Origin: Chloroflexota bacterium
GTDB lineage: Bacteria; Chloroflexota; Anaerolineae; Anaerolineales; Villigracilaceae
NCBI GenBank assembly: GCA_021796315.1
Contig: JAJYOH010000127.1
Span: 1-11,753 of the forward strand
Length of the DNA stretch: 11,753 nt
Direction of reading: 5' to 3'
Position numbers and translations under genes: made by a program. Shown piece by piece: positions 1-5,443 of the stretch. The notes under the pieces were generated by a model, which was not told the DNA's origin, did no database searches, and saw nothing but the letters and a program-made list of their open reading frames with translations. Within the stretch, counting starts at the first letter, position 1. Every line of letters starts with the position of its first letter.

Positions 1-120
1 CCTAACTCGGACAAGCCGAAACCAAAGAGGCTCACCGCGAAGACCGCTAAGATCGCTAAGTTAAAAAGGTTTTCTTTGCGTGCTAAGCCCTGCGTTTTTT
101 CAGGGTCGCGGTTCAAAAAA
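1..120. repeat. Probable degenerate dispersed intergenic repeat at left edge
   Basis: No open reading frame with coding character is visible here. The bases at 36-60 form short near-repeats built on CGCGAAG, CGCTAAG and again CGCTAAG, followed by an A-rich then T-rich centre (61-75) and the roughly complementary CTTTGCGTGCTAA at 74-86. This arrangement resembles non-coding dispersed repeats common between genes in Anaerolineae-type genomes, which is recalled knowledge, not a search result. A weak inverted repeat CCCTG (88-92) / CAGGG (101-105) follows, with its T-run in the loop. The element may extend beyond the left edge. Confidence 0.4.
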
Positions 121-134
121 TCCTTGTACACGTG

Positions 135-179
135 TGCCTGCCTGTCCTGGTGATCTTCCAGGGCGGCCCAGTGCAGGCA
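135..179. repeat. Nested inverted repeat downstream of degV
   Basis: TGCCTGC at 135-141 is exactly complementary to GCAGGCA at 173-179, and inside it CCTGG (146-150) pairs with CCAGG (158-162). The nested stems could form one hairpin in RNA from either strand. There is no T-run directly after either arm, so it is not a classical terminator. It lies beyond the end of degV in gene-free DNA and may be part of a repeat or a 3' processing structure. Confidence 0.4.
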
Positions 180-213
180 AAAAGCAAGCATTTAACTTCT
201 AAGTTCTTAATGC
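176..213 (-). terminator. Weak candidate terminator for the degV-family gene
   Basis: Read on the minus strand just after the DegV stop codon, GCATT/AATGC (209-213 with 188-192) encloses AACTT/AAGTT (201-205 with 194-198), and the hairpin is followed by a T-rich stretch, TTGCTTTTTG. The stem is A/T-rich and bulged, so termination would be inefficient. Position and the following T-run are the only support. Confidence 0.35.
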
Positions 214-217
214 ATTT

Positions 218-1081
218 TCAATCTTCGATGGGATGGTAACACAAGCCCGCTGTGCCCGGCCCGGTGTGAACGGCGAGCGCGGGTGAAAGTTCAGCGAAGA
301 GTGATTCTGTAACGTTCACTTTTGCCTCGACCAATTCCTTTAACTTTTCAACTTCATGTTGCGCGCCCGCGTGAACGTAAGCGATTCTGGCTTTGCCTTT
401 TCCGATGGCATCCGCGACCATGTCCGCCATTTGTTGATAGGCCTGTCCGCGCGTGTGAGCGCGCCCGAGTGGGACGATGATGCCATCTTCCATGCCGACG
501 ATGGGTTTGATGTTGAGCAGGTTGCCCATTAATTGTTGAGCCTTGCCGATGCGTCCGCCCATGTAAAGATATTTGAGCGTGTCGGCGGTTTGGATCATGT
601 GCGAGATGGGAATCAATTTTTTGACGTTGGCCGTGATCTGTTCCAGTGAAAGACCGGCCAATGCAGAGCGCGCGGCTTCGATGACCATCCATCCCTGGCA
701 GAGCGAAACATTGCATGTGTCGATGACTTCGATCTGCACGTCGGGCAATTCTTCCTTCATCATTTTCTGCGCGACCGTCGCGGCTTGATACGCGCCGCTG
801 GCTTTTGCGGTCATGTGAATACTGATGATTTTATTCAGCCCGGCTGCCGCAAGGTCTTTATAAACGCGGAAATAATCGCCGGGTCCCGGGCTGGCGGTGG
901 TGGGCAGGCAGCGTGCGGTCATCAGCCAACGCAGGAACTCGTCGCGCTGAATCGTGACGAGGTCGCGTAAAACTTCCTGGCCGCGATGGATGTAATAAGC
1001 GACAGTCCGGATATGTAATTGGCTTATCAATCCTTCGGGAATGCTGGCGCAGGAATCAGTTACAACAGCAACTTCAGACAT
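218..1081 (-). CDS. degV: DegV family fatty-acid-binding protein
   Basis: DegV proteins bind a single fatty acid; in Firmicutes the related FakB proteins present it to a fatty-acid kinase (FakA) for incorporation into phospholipid. The 287-residue product is full length for the family. It shows the N-terminal VVTDS (6-10), the TTASPGPGDY segment (61-70) whose Thr normally contacts the lipid carboxylate, the MTAKASGAY motif (90-98) with its conserved Ser95, the DTCNVSLCQG strand-turn (121-130), the DTLKYLYMGGRIGKA block (167-181), LNIKPI (189-194), and a late GPGTAGL (274-280). No membrane segments or signal peptide are seen, so it is cytoplasmic. The start at 1081 is supported by AAGGAGA at 1092-1086, five bases upstream. 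No fakA-like kinase is in view, so the partner must be elsewhere. Family assignment is secure; the lipid carried cannot be read. Confidence 0.93.
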   Translation of the reverse strand: MSEVAVVTDSCASIPEGLISQLHIRTVAYYIHRGQEVLRDLVTIQRDEFLRWLMTARCLPTTASPGPGDYFRVYKDLAAAGLNKIISIHMTAKASGAYQAATVAQKMMKEELPDVQIEVIDTCNVSLCQGWMVIEAARSALAGLSLEQITANVKKLIPISHMIQTADTLKYLYMGGRIGKAQQLMGNLLNIKPIVGMEDGIIVPLGRAHTRGQAYQQMADMVADAIGKGKARIAYVHAGAQHEVEKLKELVEAKVNVTESLFAELSPALAVHTGPGTAGLCYHPIED

Positions 1082-1100
1082 AATGTCTCCTTACTTTATT

Positions 1101-1130
1101 ATTGTACATATTTTTTTATCTCCAACACAA
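1101..1130 (-). promoter_or_regulatory. Candidate sigma-70-type promoter of the degV-family gene
   Basis: On the minus strand, TTGTGT (1130-1125) and TACAAT (1106-1101) are separated by 18 bases. The spacer is A-rich. Transcription would start near 1094, giving a short leader that carries the Shine-Dalgarno sequence at 1092-1086. A start this close would leave little room before the ribosome-binding site, so the exact start is uncertain. Confidence 0.5.
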
Positions 1131-1152
1131 GTGAGTATTTGATTCACAGATG

Positions 1153-1254
1153 GAGATTGCTCACCTGCACTGCACCACACCTGCCCAGAGCCGCAGGCGC
1201 TGGGAACGCAGTGCGGCGCAAGTGTCGACGGAAATACGCCGTCTCGCAATGACG
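1153..1254. repeat. Dispersed-type repeat, GAGATTGC...GCAATGACG, in the degV-radA intergenic region
   Basis: The stretch opens with GAGATTGC (1153-1160) and closes with CGCAATGACG (1245-1254), so ATTGC/GCAAT form inverted ends. Inside, GCACTGC (1167-1173) pairs exactly with GCAGTGC (1208-1214), and CCCAG (1184-1188) pairs with CTGGG (1200-1204) within it. It is more GC-rich than the flanks and has no coding frame of its own. The end sequences resemble a short non-autonomous repeat frequent in Chloroflexota intergenic DNA; this likeness is from memory. It lies between two divergent promoters and could insulate them. Confidence 0.55.
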
Positions 1255-1266
1255 TAAAACGCAAAA

Positions 1267-1290
1267 ACAGAACATAAATTCTGTTATACT
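1267..1290 (+). promoter_or_regulatory. radA extended -10 promoter with overlapping SOS-box-like dyad
   Basis: TATACT at 1285-1290 is preceded by TG at 1282-1283, a good extended -10; no convincing -35 is seen. Touching it is the dyad ACAGAACATAAATTCTGT (1267-1284), symmetric except at C1273/A1278. Its core, GAAC-N4-ATTC at 1270-1281, differs by one base from GAAC-N4-GTTC, the LexA box of Gram-positive bacteria. Transcription would start near 1297, giving a leader of about 26 bases with GAGG at 1314-1317 before the ATG. The promoter call is fair; LexA control is a hypothesis. Confidence 0.5.
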
Positions 1291-1322
1291 CATGACGACA
1301 CACTGATCTTCACGAGGACACG

Positions 1323-2744
1323 ATGGCTAAAACTCACACCCGTTATGTTTGCCAGCAATGTGGACGAGTGTCCGCATCTTATATGGGCAAGTGCCCGCAG
1401 TGCGGAACGTTCAACAGCATGGTCGAGGAGATCGTTCATGATGAACCGGTTTCCAAGGGCCCGGCTTCGGTGCGCGGATTAACCGGCCGTTCAGAACCAC
1501 GTTCGATCGGGGATGTCAGCGGGGATGCAGAAGACCGCGTGCATTTGCCCATCGGCGAATTTGCGCGCGTGCTGGGCGGCGGAATCGTGCCGGGTTCCAT
1601 CGTGTTGGTCGGCGGCGATCCTGGCATCGGCAAATCGACGTTGATGCTGCAAATGGCGATGGAGATGGCGAACAAGCAGCGCGTGCTTTATGTTTCGGGC
1701 GAAGAGTCCGAACGCCAAATAAAAATGCGCGCCACGCGCATGTTCCCGGATAATAAAAAAGATTTGCCAGCGAATTTATTGCTGGTTACCGAAACCAATC
1801 TCGAAGTGATCCTCAATCATGTCAATGATGTCAAGCCCGATCTGTTGATCGTCGATTCGATTCAAACGGTTTATCTCTCCGAGCTTGATTCTTCTGCCGG
1901 TTCGGTTTCACAGGTGCGCGAGTGTTCATCGCAGTTGCGCGAGCTTGCCAAGTCGAGCGGCATCTCTGTTTTTTTGATCGGGCATGTCACCAAGGAAGGC
2001 GCGATTGCGGGTCCGCGCGTGCTGGAACACATCGTTGACACTGTACTTTACCTCGAAGGTGACCGCTTCCAGGCTTATCGTTTGCTGCGCTCCGTGAAGA
2101 ATCGTTTCGGCGCAACGTCCGAGGTCGGCGTGTTCGAAATGCGCGAGCGCGGACTGGTTGAAGTGACAAATCCGTCCGAGGCATTTTTAGCGGAACGCAT
2201 GATCAACGCGCCCGGCTCGGCTATTGCGGTGACGATGGAGGGGACACGTCCAATACTTGTTGAGATTCAGGGATTGACTTCTCCCACGCAATTTGGCAAC
2301 GCACGCCGCACGCCAAACGGCGTGGACTTCAACCGGCTCCTGCTCATCGCGGCTGTTCTTACCCGACGGGTTGGACTCAAACTCGCCGAGCAGGATGTTT
2401 TTGTCAACGTGGTTGGCGGAATCCAGATCGATGAACCGGCGGCAGACCTGGCAGTTGCCGCGGCAATTGCCTCGTCGTGGAAAGACGTTTCGGTCCGGGC
2501 TGATGCGGTGTTGATCGGCGAGATTGGTTTGGCTGGTGAATTGAGAATGCCCGGTCAAATGGCGACTCGTCTGCGCGAAGCATCCAAACTTGGATTCAAA
2601 ACTGCCATCGTGCCGAAGGCCGTCCATAAAGGGGAAGGCTGGCCGAAGGATATCGAAATCATCGAAACGAGATCCGTTCAACAGGCGTTGGACGCGGCTT
2701 TTGTCATCTCGAATGAATTGCCCAAGGGGCGCAAAGTTGCATAA
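1323..2744 (+). CDS. radA: DNA repair protein RadA (Sms)
   Basis: RadA is a RecA-related, DnaB-like ATPase that promotes branch migration and processing of recombination intermediates. The 473-residue product has the full family layout: an N-terminal zinc finger with Cys10, Cys13, Cys24 and Cys27; a RecA-like ATPase with Walker A GGDPGIGKST (97-106) and Walker B LLIVDSIQT (174-182); the diagnostic KNRFG motif (259-263); and a Lon-protease-like C-terminal domain from about residue 290, which in RadA is a DNA-binding scaffold and not a protease. The start at 1323 has GAGG five bases upstream and leaves the zinc finger at its normal distance from the N terminus. Length is slightly above the usual 450-460. 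It ends in a run of stop codons and is followed within 25 bases by a terminator, so it is probably monocistronic. An SOS-like dyad overlaps its promoter. Confidence 0.98.
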   Translation: MAKTHTRYVCQQCGRVSASYMGKCPQCGTFNSMVEEIVHDEPVSKGPASVRGLTGRSEPRSIGDVSGDAEDRVHLPIGEFARVLGGGIVPGSIVLVGGDPGIGKSTLMLQMAMEMANKQRVLYVSGEESERQIKMRATRMFPDNKKDLPANLLLVTETNLEVILNHVNDVKPDLLIVDSIQTVYLSELDSSAGSVSQVRECSSQLRELAKSSGISVFLIGHVTKEGAIAGPRVLEHIVDTVLYLEGDRFQAYRLLRSVKNRFGATSEVGVFEMRERGLVEVTNPSEAFLAERMINAPGSAIAVTMEGTRPILVEIQGLTSPTQFGNARRTPNGVDFNRLLLIAAVLTRRVGLKLAEQDVFVNVVGGIQIDEPAADLAVAAAIASSWKDVSVRADAVLIGEIGLAGELRMPGQMATRLREASKLGFKTAIVPKAVHKGEGWPKDIEIIETRSVQQALDAAFVISNELPKGRKVA

Positions 2745-2768
2745 TAAATAACTATTGAGAAAATATGT

Positions 2769-2804
2769 GCCTTTTCGCCTGCGGCTTTGGCGGAAAGGCT
2801 TTTT
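2769..2804 (+). terminator. Rho-independent terminator of radA
   Basis: GCCTTTTCGCC (2769-2779) pairs with GGCGGAAAGGC (2789-2799) over 11 positions with one G-U wobble, loop of nine bases, followed by five T (2800-2804). It sits 24 bases after the radA stop codon. The last T is also the first base of the TG of the next promoter. Because an ATG at 2765 would translate straight through this hairpin, the upstream start for the following gene is very unlikely. Confidence 0.8.
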
Positions 2805-2812
2805 GTTATAAT
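2804..2812 (+). promoter_or_regulatory. Extended -10 promoter of the UPF0104 gene, abutting the radA terminator
   Basis: TGT followed by TATAAT (2807-2812) is a perfect extended -10. A -35 is not convincing (TTTGGC at 2786-2791 lies inside the terminator, with a 15-base spacer). The start codon at 2822 comes nine bases after the -10, so the RNA would begin within about three bases of the ATG. No Shine-Dalgarno sequence is present, which fits leaderless translation. Confidence 0.65.
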
Positions 2813-2821
2813 CATTTCGAC

Positions 2822-3859
2822 ATGAAAAAAATCATGGTCGTTGTATTTTTGTGTTTGGGGGCCGTACTTATAATCCTCAGTTTCTCCGAACTTGAAGATA
2901 TTATCGCGACGCTTCAACATGCCAATCCCTGGTATCTGACACTTGCGCTTGGGATTCAACTGGCTTGGTTCGCTGTCCTTGGGTTGACGTTCAAATCCAT
3001 TTACCGGGTGCTTGGGTTGAAGGAAAGCATGCGCCGATTAACTTTCGTTGCAATCGCGGGCGGATTTGTCAACGTGGTGGCGCCCAGCGCCGGCCTCGGC
3101 GGGATGGCGATCTTTATCAACGATGGTCATGATCGAGGACAACCTTCAGGGAAAGTGACGGTTGCGGGCGCTTTATATTTTTTGCTGGACGAGGCAGCTT
3201 TTCTATGTGTGCTTGCATTGGCAATGATCATCCTGGCACGGCGCGGCAACTTGAGCGCTGGTGAGATCGCGGCTGCGCTTTTACTTTTTTTAATGGCCTG
3301 CGTCATTGCATTTCTTTTATATCTCGGATATCGTTCCGAGGAAGCATTGGGAAACGTCCTCGCTAAAATGGCGCGATTGGTCAATCATGCAGTTCGTCCC
3401 TTCATCAGCCGCGAATATCTGAGCGAAGCGCGCGCTCACAAGTTTGCATCCGAAGTCGCAGAGGGACTTGCATCGGTGCCTGAAAAGTTTCGCAGTTTGA
3501 TCCAGCCATTTCTGCTTTCCCTGCTCAATAAAAGTTTGCTGATGCTCATCCTGCTGGCCGCATTCCTGTCGTTCGATGTTCCGTTCACTGCGGGTACGAT
3601 CATCGGCGGATTCGCAATCGCATATTTATTTCTCATCGTGTCTCCCACGCCATCCGGCATCGGCGTTGTGGAAGGAGTCATGGCGCTCGCGCTCCGCTCC
3701 CTGCGCGTGGACTTCAGTCAGGCCGTGGTCATCACGCTGGCCTATCGCGCGGTGACGTTTTGGATTCCGCTTGCGGTGGGGGCGTTGGCGTTTCGCGCCT
3801 TGCAATTGTCGGGCGCGAAAAAAGAAGCCGGCAAGAATGCCGGGAAAAAATTGGCGTAA
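2822..3859 (+). CDS. UPF0104 / AglD2-type integral membrane protein (LPG synthase TM-like)
   Basis: This belongs to the family of polytopic proteins that share the membrane part of lysylphosphatidylglycerol synthase (flippase-like; PF03706). Members are tied to lipid or polyprenyl-sugar handling in the membrane, but the substrate is usually unknown. The 345-residue product has about eight hydrophobic segments (near 3-20, 37-60, 73-98, 115-139, 148-169, 227-250, 255-275, 300-326). Family signatures are NVVAPSAGLGG (84-94) and SPTPSGIGVVEG (274-285), followed by Arg309 in the last membrane region. The tail is Lys/Gly-rich. I chose the ATG at 2822: the in-frame ATG at 2765 lies before the radA terminator and before this gene's own -10 box. 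Its stop is only four bases from that of the convergent GT-C gene, a pairing that fits a role in envelope sugar or lipid assembly (inference). Confidence 0.85.
   Translation: MKKIMVVVFLCLGAVLIILSFSELEDIIATLQHANPWYLTLALGIQLAWFAVLGLTFKSIYRVLGLKESMRRLTFVAIAGGFVNVVAPSAGLGGMAIFINDGHDRGQPSGKVTVAGALYFLLDEAAFLCVLALAMIILARRGNLSAGEIAAALLLFLMACVIAFLLYLGYRSEEALGNVLAKMARLVNHAVRPFISREYLSEARAHKFASEVAEGLASVPEKFRSLIQPFLLSLLNKSLLMLILLAAFLSFDVPFTAGTIIGGFAIAYLFLIVSPTPSGIGVVEGVMALALRSLRVDFSQAVVITLAYRAVTFWIPLAVGALAFRALQLSGAKKEAGKNAGKKLA
3818..3843 (-). terminator. Terminator for the GT-C gene, inside the 3' end of the opposing gene
   Basis: On the minus strand, CCGGCA (3843-3838), loop TTCT, TGCCGG (3833-3828) form a perfect 6-bp stem, followed after CTTC by six T (3823-3818). 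It lies 21 bases past the minus-strand stop codon. The same bases encode the Lys/Gly/Ala-rich tail of the UPF0104 protein. On the plus strand the hairpin is followed by A, so it should act in one direction only. Confidence 0.5.
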
Positions 3860-3863
3860 AAAA

Positions 3864-5414
3864 TCATGGTTTTGCGATTGGCTTCAAACTATAAATCCCG
3901 CCGTCTTTATTTGTAAAAATGGGTTGGATGTTCGCAATGGGGGCCAGATCCTCAACCGGGTAATAATAAGAATAAATGTTTGGCTCGATCCAAATGATGT
4001 AAACGTCCTGTCTGGATGTGAACAATTCCGAAGTGTATTGCGTTACCGGGAATTCCATTTTTCCATACGGACCTGAGAATTTGCGAGGGGAACCGTAACA
4101 ATTATGCCACGTATAAAATGCAACCCCATCTGAATAATTGCTGAACAAGAGATAGTTTCCTGCCGGCTGGTGTTTCAACCAATACTTCATTACACTGTTC
4201 TCGTGCCAATCTTTTGTGTTGAATGCGTTTTCGCCGGGAGCGCCGGTTCTGTGAGATTCTATCGCCAGCGGAAGAGTGATTCGCAGGAGACTCCCCGAAA
4301 TCAAAATGAGGCACATAAAAATCCCAATCGTCGCGGCGCGGCTAAAAACCTTTGACTGAAATTCATTTGCAAATTGCAGCACTGCCTGCGCGGATAAAAC
4401 CAGAAGCGTCACGAAAGGAATGTACAAGGGAAGCAGGAAGCGTCCCTCCAGTTTATTGAAGTATGTGACCGAAGCGGACCCAAACAACGCGAGCAAATAA
4501 ATCGCTCCATACAAAAGAACAGGAATTGCAAAGGACGAAAGCGGTTTGCGCCTCGATGTGTAAATTACCAGCAGGCTCAAGCCCGCGATAAAAATCCACA
4601 GACCGGCGATATAAAATTGAAGGGATGATTTGATCGTATCGGTTTGAAGAAACCAATCCAGAACCGCCTTTGAAAATGTTTGGAAATTGCCAGCGAACCC
4701 AATTGGCGGACGTCTCCCAACGACCCCGGAAGTAACTATCAGCCAGATGCCAGCCGGAAGTGCGGCCAACCCCATCGTCAAACTGGGGATGATGCGTTGG
4801 CGTAAATTCTCTTTGCTGAAAAAGAAAATGACTACTGCGCCGGTGACAATGGATGCCATTCCAATGTAGCGTTGAAGCGCTGCCAGCATTCCAACGATAA
4901 ACATCGCCAGAAAAATTCGTGGATTATTATGCTCGATATAACAGCCAGCCAGCAAAATAAAAATAATGGCGAACGCCAGATGCACATAGTCTGAGCCGAC
5001 GATGCGAAAGGCGGCCAGTATGAGAATGCCAACATCCGACAAAACGTTCGCCGCAATGGCCAGTAAAAAATTATCAGAAAAGATTTTCAGGCAAAGAATG
5101 GAAAGGCAAAACGAGAGCGCCGCAAACGAAAGAATTTGCAGAATAGTTGCGGATATAAAAACGTCCAGTCCGGAAAGAATATGGATAAACCCCAACAACG
5201 CCGGATAAAGCGGAGGCCAGGGCGCTACAAAGCTGCCGTCGAAAGAAAACAAGCCGCGGCCTTCGGATAAATTCAAACCTGCAAACAGAAGATGCACTGA
5301 ATCGGTTGAAATCCCCAAACCATACTTTGATATACTAAACCACAAGATCAATCCCCACAATCCATGGAAAGCAATCAACACGGCCAGCTTGTGTTTCTCC
5401 ATCCACTTCATCAT
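3864..5414 (-). CDS. GT-C-fold membrane glycosyltransferase-like protein
   Basis: The product (516 residues from this start) looks like a GT-C enzyme of the GT39/ArnT/PMT type, which transfers a sugar from a polyprenyl-phosphate donor outside the membrane. After a first membrane helix (about 9-28) comes a loop with Asp38 in ISTDSVHLLFAGLNL and then APWPPLYPALLG (64-75), the usual pattern of the catalytic first outer loop. About ten further hydrophobic segments follow up to residue 380, including RFLLPLYIP (325-333), typical of the last membrane part. Residues 385-516 form a soluble Trp/Tyr-rich C-terminal domain. Only one acidic residue is seen where many GT39 members have Asp-Glu, so donor and acceptor stay unknown. 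ATGs at 5441, 5414, 5411 and 5402 are in frame; the -10 box at 5425-5420 favours 5414 or 5411. It is more A/T-rich by eye than the genes around it. Confidence 0.7.
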   Translation of the reverse strand: MMKWMEKHKLAVLIAFHGLWGLILWFSISKYGLGISTDSVHLLFAGLNLSEGRGLFSFDGSFVAPWPPLYPALLGFIHILSGLDVFISATILQILSFAALSFCLSILCLKIFSDNFLLAIAANVLSDVGILILAAFRIVGSDYVHLAFAIIFILLAGCYIEHNNPRIFLAMFIVGMLAALQRYIGMASIVTGAVVIFFFSKENLRQRIIPSLTMGLAALPAGIWLIVTSGVVGRRPPIGFAGNFQTFSKAVLDWFLQTDTIKSSLQFYIAGLWIFIAGLSLLVIYTSRRKPLSSFAIPVLLYGAIYLLALFGSASVTYFNKLEGRFLLPLYIPFVTLLVLSAQAVLQFANEFQSKVFSRAATIGIFMCLILISGSLLRITLPLAIESHRTGAPGENAFNTKDWHENSVMKYWLKHQPAGNYLLFSNYSDGVAFYTWHNCYGSPRKFSGPYGKMEFPVTQYTSELFTSRQDVYIIWIEPNIYSYYYPVEDLAPIANIQPIFTNKDGGIYSLKPIAKP

Positions 5415-5419
5415 TAAAG

Positions 5420-5428
5420 ATTCTATCA
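5420..5428 (-). promoter_or_regulatory. Extended -10 promoter of the GT-C gene
   Basis: On the minus strand TGA then TAGAAT (5425-5420) forms an extended -10. The tandem start codons at 5414 and 5411 follow after five and eight bases, and no Shine-Dalgarno sequence is seen. RNA starting near 5413 would be leaderless and would use the ATG at 5411. The 29-base gap to the divergent helicase start contains this promoter. Confidence 0.5.
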
Positions 5429-5443
5429 CCCAACAAAACATTC

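Noticed and set aside
88..105. CCCTG/CAGGG hairpin as a terminator
   Set aside because: Five-base stem with the T-run in the loop; no gene is seen that it would end.
2187..2681. Minus-strand open frame of 164 codons opposite radA
   Set aside because: Fully inside the conserved C-terminal domain of radA, with no family motif or initiation signal.
2765..2821. Upstream in-frame ATG giving 19 extra residues to the UPF0104 protein
   Set aside because: The extension is the radA terminator hairpin and the gene's own -10 box translated; no ribosome-binding site precedes it.
5415..5441. Upstream ATG at 5441 for the GT-C gene
   Set aside because: The extra nine residues cover the extended -10 on the same strand, and no Shine-Dalgarno sequence is present.
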